From: Terriglobia bacterium
GTDB taxonomy: Bacteria > Acidobacteriota > Terriglobia > 20CM-2-55-15
Direction: 5' to 3'
Length of the DNA stretch: 64,000 nt
Assembly: GCA_036496425.1 (NCBI GenBank)
Contig: DASXLG010000133.1
Span: 1-64,000, forward strand
Shown: in pieces, positions 51,806 to 60,491 of the stretch
Layout of the letters: the number at the start of each line of letters is the position of its first letter
How positions within the stretch are numbered: the first letter of the stretch is position 1
Notes under the pieces: generated by a model
The model's input: the letters and a program-made list of their open reading frames with translations, nothing else
The model's database searches: none
Told to the model about the DNA's origin: nothing
Made by a program: the position numbers and the translations under genes

Positions 51806-52190
51806 AACCTATCCACGACTGTTTGTTGCCCGCTCGAAAATCCACGGCCTCGGCCTGTTCGCCGGCCAGGATATCGAATGGGGACAGCGCCTGATCGAGT
51901 ACCAGGGAAAACTGGTTTCCCAGCGCGAGGCGCAGCGCCGCCGCCGCTTCTATGATTCAATCGGATTTACCTGCCTGATGGAATTCGGAGACGGCCGCGC
52001 CGTCGACGGTATTTTCGGCATGAACGAGTCCAGGTTCATCAATCATTCCATCAAGCCGAACGTCGCCGCCGTGCGCGAAGGCGCCGGTGGGATCATCTTT
52101 TACTCCCTGGATGACATCGCAAAGGGCGAGGAGCTCACGTTCAACTACGGGTTCAATCCCAGAAAAGCAGGAAGACGGAAGATCGTCTGA
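51783..52190 (+). CDS. SET-domain protein (lysine methyltransferase fold)
   Basis: 135 residues from TTG 51783. All core SET motifs are present: RSKIHGLGLFAGQDIEWGQRLIEYQGKL, ESRFINHSIKPNVAA (SAM-binding NHS) and KGEELTFNYGF (catalytic Tyr motif, ELTxxY). Bacterial free-standing SET proteins methylate lysines of proteins, but the target here is unknown. The start is inside the previous gene and lacks a strong ribosome site, so it may depend on coupling. Nearest downstream gene is nuoC, 162 bases away. Confidence 0.82.
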   Translation: MPKKAADETYPRLFVARSKIHGLGLFAGQDIEWGQRLIEYQGKLVSQREAQRRRRFYDSIGFTCLMEFGDGRAVDGIFGMNESRFINHSIKPNVAAVREGAGGIIFYSLDDIAKGEELTFNYGFNPRKAGRRKIV

Positions 52191-52352
52191 CGGCAGTGGT
52201 AATGCGATTCCCCTTTGCGTTACTATCTTCTGTTGCACGTGTTAAGAAACGCGTGAGTGGGCGTTGACACCTGTTGAAGCATGTGGTTGAATCCACGTCT
52301 TTGTGTGACGGCCGCTCTTCGAGACAATCCAGTTACTTCCGAGATTTAGAAA

Positions 52353-53132
52353 GTGGCAGAAGAACAAAAGGATAACCAGCAGACCGAAAAGCCGGCTGAG
52401 CCAGCAGCCCAACCCGAAAAACCCGTGGCACCGCCCAAGACGGCGGCCCCGCCGGCACCGGCGGCGCCCCCAGCGGGGGAACCCAAAGCCGCCGCTCCAA
52501 AGCCTCCGCCGCCACCGCCGGGAGCGAAGCCGGCTGCACCCGCTGCTCCGGCGAAACCCAAGGGCCCTCAACAGGAACCCTGGACGAGCCCGCTCGTCGA
52601 TGCGCTCAAAGAAAAATTCGGGGGCGAGTTCGTCAAGTCGTATTCCTTTCTGGGTCAGAATCAGATTGAAGTAAAGAAGGATCGCATCGCGGAAATTATG
52701 GTGTTTCTCCGCGATAACACGATCGTTCCGTTCAACTATCTGGCGGATGAAACGGCGGTTCACTGGCCGAAGGATGAGGTGTTCGAGATCATTTACATTC
52801 TCTACTCCTTCGAGAAAAACGAATACGTCCGCGTCAAGGCCCGGGTCAAGGAATGGGAGTCGATCGAAAGCGTTGTTTCAGTCTGGACAACTGCCGACTG
52901 GCTAGAACGCGAAGTCTACGACATGTTCGGCGTGCAGTACGCCAATCACCCCAACCTCAAACGAATCCTTCTGCCGGAGGATTGGACCGGTTTCCCGCTG
53001 CGAAAGGATTACAACATCCGGCTGCAGGACGTGGAGTGGGTGCGCAAGCACCTCGGTATCGATTCAGGCCAGAAATACTACGTCGGAGAGGCGCGAGACG
53101 AGAGTCCGGATTACCGGACGCCGCAGGATTAA
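52353..53132 (+). CDS. nuoC: NADH-quinone oxidoreductase subunit C with Pro/Ala-rich extension
   Basis: 259 residues from GTG 52353. The last 185 residues are NuoC (VDALKEKFGGEFVKSYSFLGQNQIEVKKDRIAEIMVFLRD...VVSVWTTADWLEREVYDMFGVQYANHPNLKRILLPEDWTGFPLRKDY, including the WxxREVYDMFG signature). The first 70 residues (EKPAEPAAQPEKPVAPPKTAAP...) are a Pro/Ala/Lys tail not found in ordinary NuoC, probably disordered. The gene heads the second nuo cluster, separate from nuoAB at 23.3-24.3 kb. Confidence 0.94.
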   Translation: MAEEQKDNQQTEKPAEPAAQPEKPVAPPKTAAPPAPAAPPAGEPKAAAPKPPPPPPGAKPAAPAAPAKPKGPQQEPWTSPLVDALKEKFGGEFVKSYSFLGQNQIEVKKDRIAEIMVFLRDNTIVPFNYLADETAVHWPKDEVFEIIYILYSFEKNEYVRVKARVKEWESIESVVSVWTTADWLEREVYDMFGVQYANHPNLKRILLPEDWTGFPLRKDYNIRLQDVEWVRKHLGIDSGQKYYVGEARDESPDYRTPQD

Positions 53133-53141
53133 TTTATCCAT

Positions 53142-54260
53142 ATGCCCACTAAAGACGAAACTCTATTTGATGCGAGTGAAATAACCGTCAGCATGGGGCC
53201 GCAACACCCGTCGACGCACGGCGTGCTGCAGGTGAAACTGAAGCTGGACGGCGAGCGGGTGATCGACGCCGAGTGCGTGATCGGCTACCTGCATCGCGGA
53301 GTCGAAAAGCTCGGTGAAGCGCAGACCTACGGGCAGTGGGTTCCGACGCTCGACCGCATGGACTACGTTGCGGCGGTGTCGAACTGTCTCGGTTACTGCG
53401 AAACGATCGAGAAACTTCTCGGTGTGACGGCGCCGCCGCGCGCGCAATACATCCGGATCATCATGACCGAGCTGAACCGGATCTCGAGCCACCTGCTCTG
53501 GCTTGGCACTCACGCGCTGGATATCGGCGCGATGACCGTGTTCCTGTATGCGTTCCGCGAGCGCGAAGAAATTCTCAAGATTTTCGAGAATTATTGCGGC
53601 GCCCGCCTGACCACGCACATGTTCCGGATCGGCGGTACGCAATACGAGATCTACGCAGGTTTCGAAGACCAGGTCCGCAAATTCGTGCGGGAGTTTCCGG
53701 CCCACGTCGATGAATACGAAACGCTTTTGACCGAGAACCGCATCTGGATCGGCCGTACCCGCGGCGTCGGTGTGATTTCGGCCAAGGAAGCGATTGATCT
53801 GGGCGTCACCGGTCCGCCGCTGCGCGGTTCGGGCGTGGAGTGGGATCTTCGAAAAGCAAAGCCATACTGCATTTATCCCGAATTTCAGTTCGATATTCCA
53901 ACCGGCACGACCGGAGATACCTACGACCGGTATATGGTGCGCATCGAGGAGATGCGGCAGTCCGCGCGGATCGTCGCGCAGGCGGTCGAGAAGATTCCAG
54001 ATGGACCGATCATGGCCAAGGTATCCAAGATCATCAAACCACCGGTGGGGGATATTTATCATTCGATCGAGGCGCCGAAAGGGGAACTCGGTTACTACAT
54101 CGTCAGCGACGGGAGCACGCAGCCGTATCGCGCGCGGGTGCGGCCGCCATCATTTGTGAACCTGCAGGCCTTAAAGAAGATGGTCGCCGGTCTCATGGTG
54201 GCCGACGTCGTGGCGATTATCGGAACGCTCGACATCGTCCTGGGCGAAATCGACCGGTAG
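53142..54260 (+). CDS. nuoD: NADH-quinone oxidoreductase subunit D
   Basis: 372 residues. Peripheral 49-kDa subunit that forms the quinone pocket with NuoB. The quinone-site His is in [43 protein letters not shown] and [19 protein letters not shown] follow, and the C terminus ends VLGEIDR as usual. Probable substrate of the MidA methyltransferase encoded near nuoB. A mini-hairpin element separates it from nuoH. Confidence 0.97.
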   Translation: MPTKDETLFDASEITVSMGPQHPSTHGVLQVKLKLDGERVIDAECVIGYLHRGVEKLGEAQTYGQWVPTLDRMDYVAAVSNCLGYCETIEKLLGVTAPPRAQYIRIIMTELNRISSHLLWLGTHALDIGAMTVFLYAFREREEILKIFENYCGARLTTHMFRIGGTQYEIYAGFEDQVRKFVREFPAHVDEYETLLTENRIWIGRTRGVGVISAKEAIDLGVTGPPLRGSGVEWDLRKAKPYCIYPEFQFDIPTGTTGDTYDRYMVRIEEMRQSARIVAQAVEKIPDGPIMAKVSKIIKPPVGDIYHSIEAPKGELGYYIVSDGSTQPYRARVRPPSFVNLQALKKMVAGLMVADVVAIIGTLDIVLGEIDR

Positions 54261-54300
54261 CGAAGCGTGAGCGCGATAGCGCGAAACAGGAACTAGAGCG
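54258..54300 (+). repeat. Mini-hairpin element between nuoD and nuoH
   Basis: Just after the nuoD stop: AGCGAAGCGTGAGC, hairpin GCGC-GATA-GCGC (54271-54282), then GAAACAGGAACTAGAG. Same form as the elements at 12388 and 23224. Confidence 0.65.
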
Positions 54301-54310
54301 CATTTTATAT

Positions 54311-55351
54311 ATGGACTTTGCAATCGATTACATTCTGATACCGCTCATCAAGATCGCCCTCATTCTGGCGATCGTCCCCGGATATGTCGCCGTCATTACG
54401 CTCGCGGAACGGAAAGTCATTGCCTGGATGCAGGTCCGGCTCGGTCCGATGCGCGTCGGTCCCTGGGGAATTCTTCAGATGGTGGCGGATCCACTCAAAC
54501 TGCTGATCAAAGAAGACATCGTTCCCGATCAGGCGGACCGCTGGATTTTCACGCTGGCTCCCGTCATCTGTCTGATTCCGGCATTCATCGTACTGGCCGT
54601 GATTCCGATCGGTCCGCCGATACATATTCTAGGCCGGACGGTCACGATGTATCTCACGGACATCAACATCGGCGTCCTTTATGTAATGTCGATTTCGTCG
54701 GTGGGGGTGCTGGGAATCATTCTCGGCGGCTGGGCCTCCAACAGCAAATATCCGTTGCTCGGAGCGCTTCGCTCTGCCGCCCAGATGGTGAGCTACGAAG
54801 TCGCGCTCGGCTTCTCGATCATCGGCGTTTTGATGCTCTCCGGCAGTTTGAGCCTGGTCAGCATCGTCGAAGCGCAGAAGAATACCGGCTACTGGTATGT
54901 CTTTCTTCAGCCGATAGGATTCATCCTTTTCTTCATCTGCGGAGTGGCGGAAACCAACCGGGCGCCCTTCGATCTGCCGGAAGCCGAATCGGAGCTGGTG
55001 GCGGGCTTCCATACGGAATACAGCGGTTTCCGATTCTCCCTGTTCTTCCTTGCAGAGTATGCCAACATGCTTACAGTGGCAGCTATGGCCGTCACCCTGT
55101 TCTGGGGCGGCTGGTTGCGGCCGTTCCCGAACGTCGCGGCGCTCTCATTCCTGGATCTGATTCCCGGAGTTCTCTGGTTCATCGCCAAAGTTGTCGTCTT
55201 CCTCTACTGCTACCTATGGTTCCGGGCGAGCTGGCCGCGTTATCGGTACGATCAGCTGATGAAGCTGGGCTGGCAATATCTCCTGCCGCTTTCGATGGCA
55301 AACGTCGTCGTGACCGCTGTGGTCGTTCTGGTTTTAGGCGGGAAAGGATAA
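54311..55351 (+). CDS. nuoH: NADH-quinone oxidoreductase subunit H
   Basis: 346 residues from ATG 54311. Eight or so membrane helices. Landmarks: YVAVITLAERKVIAWMQVRLGPMRVGPWGILQMVADPLKLLIKED, the quinone-channel loop, and CGVAETNRAPFDLPEAESELVAGFHTEYSGF. Connects the peripheral arm to the proton-pumping arm. Confidence 0.97.
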   Translation: MDFAIDYILIPLIKIALILAIVPGYVAVITLAERKVIAWMQVRLGPMRVGPWGILQMVADPLKLLIKEDIVPDQADRWIFTLAPVICLIPAFIVLAVIPIGPPIHILGRTVTMYLTDINIGVLYVMSISSVGVLGIILGGWASNSKYPLLGALRSAAQMVSYEVALGFSIIGVLMLSGSLSLVSIVEAQKNTGYWYVFLQPIGFILFFICGVAETNRAPFDLPEAESELVAGFHTEYSGFRFSLFFLAEYANMLTVAAMAVTLFWGGWLRPFPNVAALSFLDLIPGVLWFIAKVVVFLYCYLWFRASWPRYRYDQLMKLGWQYLLPLSMANVVVTAVVVLVLGGKG

Positions 55352-55355
55352 ACAT

Positions 55356-55826
55356 ATGAAGGTCAAACGTCCGGAACTCAGCTTCCTTAAGAAGATATTC
55401 CTGGTCGACTTGATCAAGGGACTGGCTCTGACGTTCTCATACCAGCGCCCTTCGAAGAATTACACGGAGCAGTACCCAAAGGTCCGTCCCAAAGTCGCGG
55501 AACGTTTCCGCGGCGCGCCGCGCCTGAACAACGATCCGGAGAACGGCGAAACGCTTTGTATCGCGTGCAACCTGTGCGCGCTGGCGTGTCCGGAACACTG
55601 CATCGAAGTGGGGTGGGAGCGTACCGCAGAAGGGAAGAAGGCGCTGACGACGTACACGTTCGATCTGTCGCGCTGCATGTTTTGCGGGCTTTGCGAGGAC
55701 GCCTGCCCGACCCCATGTCTGGAACTGACACAGGATTTCGAGTTGAGCTTGTATGACCGCCGGAATATGAAGTGGGGCCGGCAGAAGCTCGAAGAAGGCA
55801 ATCAGCCGGTGGTCTACACGAAATGA
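55356..55826 (+). CDS. nuoI: NADH-quinone oxidoreductase subunit I
   Basis: 156 residues, four bases after nuoH. Two 4Fe-4S motifs: CIACNLCALACPEHCIEV and CMFCGLCEDACPTPCLEL (each CxxCxxCxxxC-P), the N6a/N6b clusters that pass electrons to NuoB. Normal length. Without NuoEFG, electrons should reach it from a donor other than NADH, or from subunits encoded elsewhere. Confidence 0.97.
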   Translation: MKVKRPELSFLKKIFLVDLIKGLALTFSYQRPSKNYTEQYPKVRPKVAERFRGAPRLNNDPENGETLCIACNLCALACPEHCIEVGWERTAEGKKALTTYTFDLSRCMFCGLCEDACPTPCLELTQDFELSLYDRRNMKWGRQKLEEGNQPVVYTK

Positions 55827-55862
55827 TGGCTGTCGCTCACAAGCCATTGAGCAACAATTGAC

Positions 55863-56393
55863 ATGCTGCAGCTAGTTCTTTTTTACATCTTTGCCGCAAT
55901 CGCCATCGTCTCCGCGATTCTTTTGATCACGCGGCACAACGTGGTGCACAGCGCGGCCTTTCTTGGCTCAACCCTGTTTGCCGTCGCCGGCATTTTTCTG
56001 ACGCTCCATGCCGAGTTTCTCGCCGGTGTGCAGGTCATCGTTTATGTCGGCGGCATTCTGGTGCTGTTTGTATTCGTCATCATGTTGATCTCGGTGGAGC
56101 GCGCCGAACATGAGCGGCAATTCAACCGGCAATGGGTCATCGCGCTGATAACCTCCGCGATCCTGATTGCGGAACTCGCATACGGCCTGTACGAGGGCCG
56201 CGATTCTCTGAACCTGCCTGTAGCGGTTCCGCCGCCCGCGGCCGCAGCTGCCGTGGTGGGGAATTCCGAGAGGGTTGGAATTGCGTTGTACACAACCTAT
56301 CTATTGCCCTTTGAGATCGCGTCGATCCTGCTGCTGGTTGCGGTCGTCGGGGCTGTCGTGCTGGCGAAAAAGCGAACGCCGGCGGAAGAGTAA
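55863..56393 (+). CDS. nuoJ: NADH-quinone oxidoreductase subunit J
   Basis: 176 residues with five membrane helices. The broken helix 3 signature VQVIVYVGGILVLFVFVIML is present. Part of the proton channel at the base of the membrane arm. nuoK follows after six bases. Confidence 0.95.
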   Translation: MLQLVLFYIFAAIAIVSAILLITRHNVVHSAAFLGSTLFAVAGIFLTLHAEFLAGVQVIVYVGGILVLFVFVIMLISVERAEHERQFNRQWVIALITSAILIAELAYGLYEGRDSLNLPVAVPPPAAAAAVVGNSERVGIALYTTYLLPFEIASILLLVAVVGAVVLAKKRTPAEE

Positions 56394-56399
56394 ACCGGT

Positions 56400-56702
56400 A
56401 TGGTTGGGACGTTTCATTATCTGCTTTTAGGTGCGGCTCTCTTTACAATCGGCGTCATCGGCGTTCTCACGCGCAGAAATATCATGATCATCCTCATGTC
56501 GATTGAGCTGATGATGAATGCCGTCAATATCAACCTGATCGCGTTCTCCGACCGCCTTCAGCAGGTGACCGGACAGGTCTTCGCAATCTTTGTCATCACA
56601 GTCGCTGCGGCCGAAGCCGCGGTGGGTCTCGGGATCGTTATCGCGATGTTCAAGAACAAGGAAACCATGAACATCAACGAAATCGATCTGATGAAGTGGT
56701 AA
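56400..56702 (+). CDS. nuoK: NADH-quinone oxidoreductase subunit K
   Basis: 100 residues, three membrane helices. The conserved membrane glutamates are visible in [20 protein letters not shown] and [17 protein letters not shown]. Normal length. A family-A hairpin lies between this gene and nuoL. Confidence 0.96.
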   Translation: MVGTFHYLLLGAALFTIGVIGVLTRRNIMIILMSIELMMNAVNINLIAFSDRLQQVTGQVFAIFVITVAAAEAAVGLGIVIAMFKNKETMNINEIDLMKW

Positions 56703-56733
56703 CCGTACTCAGGGAAGAAACAATGGGAACCTA

Positions 56734-56810
56734 TTGGAAATTGCATCAATCGGAGTTTCTTCATTCCAGATTTAGAAATGAAGAAACCCCGGATGATTCA
56801 ATTTCCAATG
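56734..56810. repeat. Inverted repeat, family A copy 4, inside the nuo operon
   Basis: ATTGGAAATTGCATCAATCG pairs with CGGATGATTCAATTTCCAAT over a 37-base middle that itself pairs (TTTCTTCATT / AATGAAGAAA). It sits in the 148-base gap between nuoK and nuoL, the only family-A copy within an operon, so it may reduce or separate the two halves of the message. Confidence 0.85.
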
Positions 56811-56850
56811 AGTCTTGTCTCGTTTTCCGTTTCTCAATAGTGGAATGTAG

Positions 56851-58908
56851 ATGAACTTTTTAGATCTGATCTGGCTGATCCCGCTGTTTCCGGCGATCGG
56901 ATTCGTCATCAACGGGCTGTTCGGAAAACGGCTGCCGAAGAGCGTCGTCGCGGTGATCGCCTCCGGCGCCGCATTCATCGCCTTCATTTTCGCTGCCGGG
57001 GCGGTGTTCCAGCTTCTCCAACTCGAACCCGGCCATCGTGAGCACACCGTGCGGCTTTACGAGTGGATCAATGCCGGCCCGTCTCACAATGCCGAAGGCG
57101 CGATGACGCGGTTCTCGGTCGACTGGTCTTATCTGCTGGATCCGCTTTCGTGCGTGATGGTGCTCGTCGTCAGCGGTATCGGTTTCCTGATTCACGTCTA
57201 CTCGATCGGATACATGCATGAGGAGGACGGGTTCTATCGCTTTTTTACGTACCTGAACCTCTTCATGTTCTCGATGCTGACGCTGATTCTGGGCAGCAAC
57301 TATCTGATGATGTTCATCGGGTGGGAAGGCGTCGGTTTATGTTCGTACCTCCTTATCGGCTATTACTTCCACAAGAGAAGCGCGGGCGATGCCGCCAAGA
57401 AAGCTTTTGTGGTGAACCGCGTCGGTGACTGGGGACTTTCGATCGGGATCATGATGATCTTCGCGACGTTCGGGACGCTGGAATTCAACCAGGTCGGCGA
57501 GAAGGTCCGCGAAGGCGTGATGTCCGGCGCGTTCCATGTCGGCGACCCCGTGTTCTTCACGATTGCCCTGGCGCTCTTCATCGGCGCGACCGGCAAGTCC
57601 GCCCAGCTTCCGTTATATGTATGGCTGCCCGATGCCATGGAGGGTCCGACGCCCGTCAGCGCTTTGATCCATGCCGCAACGATGGTGACCGCCGGCGTTT
57701 ACATGGTGGCGCGCAGCAACTTCATTTACCAGATGGCCCCGTCGGTCATGGCGATCATTGCCGTGGTTGGAGCCCTCACGGCATTTTTCGCGGCCTCGAT
57801 CGCGCTGGTTCAAAACGACATCAAGAAAGTGCTGGCGTATTCGACCGTCAGCCAGCTCGGATACATGTTCCTGGCTCTCGGCGTCGGGGCGTTTACGGCC
57901 GGTATCTTCCACCTGATGACGCATGCCTTCTTCAAGGCTCTCCTCTTCCTTTGCTCGGGCAGCGTGATTCATGCCATGCACCACGAGCAGGACATGCGCA
58001 AGATGGGCGCGCTGAAGAACAAGATTCCGATCACGTTCTGGACGATGGCCATCGGCACCGTGGCAATTGCGGGCGCGCCGCCGTTCGCCGGATTTTTCTC
58101 GAAGGACGAGATCCTCTGGAGAGCGTTCTCGAGCGAGCAGGGCCATGTCTTGCTCTGGCTGATGGGAGCCCTGGTGGCTGGGATGACGGCTTTTTATATG
58201 TTCCGGCTGTTGTTCATGACGTTCTTCGGGCATTCGAGGGTCGATCACCATACAGAACATCACATCCATGAATCGCCCGCTTCGATGACCACGCCGTTGA
58301 TCATCCTCGCAATCGGCTCGATTGTCGCGGGATGGATCGGCTGGCCGGCCTGGCTCGGCGGAACGAACGCATTCGAGCATTTTCTGGAACCGGTGTTCGA
58401 GCCGCTGCCGATTCCACATGCGCCGCCGGCCGACTACGGCAAGTTCGCCGAGGGGGGCATGGCCGTAATTTCCGTCCTCATCGCGGTGATCGGCTTCAGC
58501 GTCGCTTATTTCAAATACTGCAAGCGCAGCTGGGAAGAGGAGCGCGAGGTACGACAGTACGGTTCGCTTTATCGCTGGATATTGAACAAGTGGTACATCG
58601 ACGAGCTCTATGACGCGCTGTTCGTCAATCGCGCGAAGGACGCCGGCAAGACTTTGTGGAGATTCGATGCGAAAGTCGTTGACGGCGCGGTTAACGGCTC
58701 GGCATACACCGCCGTGGAAGGCGCCCTCGGTTCGAGCTGGTGGGATCGCTGGATCGTGGACGGGCTGGTCCGGCTGATCGGCGGTTTTGTGAAGACATTG
58801 AGTTGGCCTGTCCGCCTGATTGAAACAGGATATGTGCAGAATTACGCGCTGGTAATGATTTTCGGCGTTTTGATCTTCATTGGTTATGTTTTGTGGGGGA
58901 CTCCGTAA
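56851..58908 (+). CDS. nuoL: NADH-quinone oxidoreductase subunit L
   Basis: 685 residues, antiporter-like proton pump with about 16 membrane helices. Landmarks are FIGWEGVGLCSYLLIGYYFHKRSAGDAAKKAFVVNRVGDWGLSIG, the channel Lys in GATGKSAQLPLYVWLPDAMEGPTPVSALIHAATMVTAG and LVQNDIKKVLAYSTVSQLGYMFLALG; the long lateral helix at the C-terminal end is included. One base overlaps nuoM (TAATG). Confidence 0.97.
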   Translation: MNFLDLIWLIPLFPAIGFVINGLFGKRLPKSVVAVIASGAAFIAFIFAAGAVFQLLQLEPGHREHTVRLYEWINAGPSHNAEGAMTRFSVDWSYLLDPLSCVMVLVVSGIGFLIHVYSIGYMHEEDGFYRFFTYLNLFMFSMLTLILGSNYLMMFIGWEGVGLCSYLLIGYYFHKRSAGDAAKKAFVVNRVGDWGLSIGIMMIFATFGTLEFNQVGEKVREGVMSGAFHVGDPVFFTIALALFIGATGKSAQLPLYVWLPDAMEGPTPVSALIHAATMVTAGVYMVARSNFIYQMAPSVMAIIAVVGALTAFFAASIALVQNDIKKVLAYSTVSQLGYMFLALGVGAFTAGIFHLMTHAFFKALLFLCSGSVIHAMHHEQDMRKMGALKNKIPITFWTMAIGTVAIAGAPPFAGFFSKDEILWRAFSSEQGHVLLWLMGALVAGMTAFYMFRLLFMTFFGHSRVDHHTEHHIHESPASMTTPLIILAIGSIVAGWIGWPAWLGGTNAFEHFLEPVFEPLPIPHAPPADYGKFAEGGMAVISVLIAVIGFSVAYFKYCKRSWEEEREVRQYGSLYRWILNKWYIDELYDALFVNRAKDAGKTLWRFDAKVVDGAVNGSAYTAVEGALGSSWWDRWIVDGLVRLIGGFVKTLSWPVRLIETGYVQNYALVMIFGVLIFIGYVLWGTP

Positions 58909-60491
58909 TGGACTTCTTTCGTCAGCATATCCTGACCATCGTGGCGTTCTGGCCGCTGGCGGGCATGATTGTTCTCTTTTTCTTCAACAAGGAGAACAAA
59001 ACTCTCATTCGCATCTGGGCCAATTTCGTTTTGATTGCCGGATTCGTTCTGTCGCTGCCGCTGTGGTTCTGGTTCGATCGCAACACTTCGGACCAGATGC
59101 AGTTCGTGGAGAACATACCCTGGGTGCAGACGCTCGGCGCGAATTATCACGTCGGCATCGACGGGATTTCGCTGCTGCTGATCATGCTGACGACGCTGCT
59201 TGGTCCCCTGGCGGTATTGTCATCCTGGACCGCGATCGAAAACCGGGTAAAGGAATACTACGTTTTCATGATGATGCTGCAGGTCGGCATGCTGGGCGTC
59301 TTCATCTCGCTCGACTTCTTCCTGTTTTACGTGTTCTGGGAAGTCATGCTGGTGCCGATGTACTTCCTGATCGGGGTGTGGGGCGGTCCAAGAAAGCTTT
59401 ACGCGGCGATCAAGTTCTTCCTGTATACGCTGGTGGGATCGGTTCTCATGTTGCTCGGGATCCTGGCGCTGTATTTCATCTATCCGTCCATTGCCGCGCA
59501 GCACGCGGATATCGCAGCTCAGTTCGGAGTCGGCAATACGTTCGACGTACTGGCGTTTCACGCGATCGCCCCGTATCTGGCATACAATTTCCAGTACTGG
59601 ATATTCCTCGCCTTCTTCGTCGGATTCGCGATCAAGGTTCCGATGTTCCCGTTCCACACCTGGCTGCCCGACGCTCACGTTGAAGCGCCCACAGCGGGTT
59701 CGGTCATTCTTGCCGGAGTGCTGCTGAAGATGGGAACATACGGATTCCTGCGCTTCAGTCTGCCGATTCTTCCGGAAGGAACAAAACATTTCGTCCCCAT
59801 GATGATCACGCTTGCGATTATCGGCATCGTTTACGGCGCCCTGGTCGCGATGATGCAGCCGGATATGAAGAAGCTTGTGGCGTATTCGTCCGTCAGCCAC
59901 ATGGGATTCGTCATGCTCGGCATGTTCGCCCTGAATCCGAATGGATTGAACGGAAGTATCATCCAGCAGATCAACCACGGAATCTCGACCGGCGCGCTCT
60001 TCTTGATCGTCGGCATGATCTACGAACGCAGGCACACTCGTGAAATCGCCCAATTCGGCGGCATTTCGAATGTGATGCCGATGTTTGCGATCGTCTTTTT
60101 GATCATGACGATGTCGTCTATCGGCCTGCCCTTGCTGAACGGGTTCATCGGTGAATTCACCATCATGATGGGCGCCCTGCAGGAACACCTCGCATGGGCG
60201 GTCTTCGCCGGCTCGGGGATCGTTCTTGGCGCGGCTTACATGCTCTGGCTTTATCAGCGGACGATGCTCGGTAAAATCGAAAACCCGGCCAACGAGAAGC
60301 TGCTCGACCTCAATCTGCGCGAACTGGCGACGATCGTTCCGCTGATTATCGTGGCCTTCTGGATCGGTCTGTACCCTGCGCCGTTCTTCCGCATTCTGGA
60401 TAAGCCGGTAAACAAGATCGTGGCGAAGGTTCGTCCGGACTTCTTTCAGGGTGCTCCACGGCTGAACGCCGAGAATGGAGCCGTCCGGTAA
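58908..60491 (+). CDS. nuoM: NADH-quinone oxidoreductase subunit M
   Basis: 527 residues from ATG 58908, a one-base overlap with the nuoL stop. Antiporter-like subunit: FYVFWEVMLVPMYFLIGVWGG, VPMFPFHTWLPDAHVEAPTAGSVILAGVLLKMGTYG, MQPDMKKLVAYSSVSHMGFVMLG. Overlaps nuoN by one base. Confidence 0.97.
   Translation: MDFFRQHILTIVAFWPLAGMIVLFFFNKENKTLIRIWANFVLIAGFVLSLPLWFWFDRNTSDQMQFVENIPWVQTLGANYHVGIDGISLLLIMLTTLLGPLAVLSSWTAIENRVKEYYVFMMMLQVGMLGVFISLDFFLFYVFWEVMLVPMYFLIGVWGGPRKLYAAIKFFLYTLVGSVLMLLGILALYFIYPSIAAQHADIAAQFGVGNTFDVLAFHAIAPYLAYNFQYWIFLAFFVGFAIKVPMFPFHTWLPDAHVEAPTAGSVILAGVLLKMGTYGFLRFSLPILPEGTKHFVPMMITLAIIGIVYGALVAMMQPDMKKLVAYSSVSHMGFVMLGMFALNPNGLNGSIIQQINHGISTGALFLIVGMIYERRHTREIAQFGGISNVMPMFAIVFLIMTMSSIGLPLLNGFIGEFTIMMGALQEHLAWAVFAGSGIVLGAAYMLWLYQRTMLGKIENPANEKLLDLNLRELATIVPLIIVAFWIGLYPAPFFRILDKPVNKIVAKVRPDFFQGAPRLNAENGAVR

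Noticed and set aside
53840-54310. Extended start of nuoH inside nuoD
   Set aside because: Standard NuoH begins at the ATG 54311, after the nuoD stop; the extension is nuoD read in another frame.
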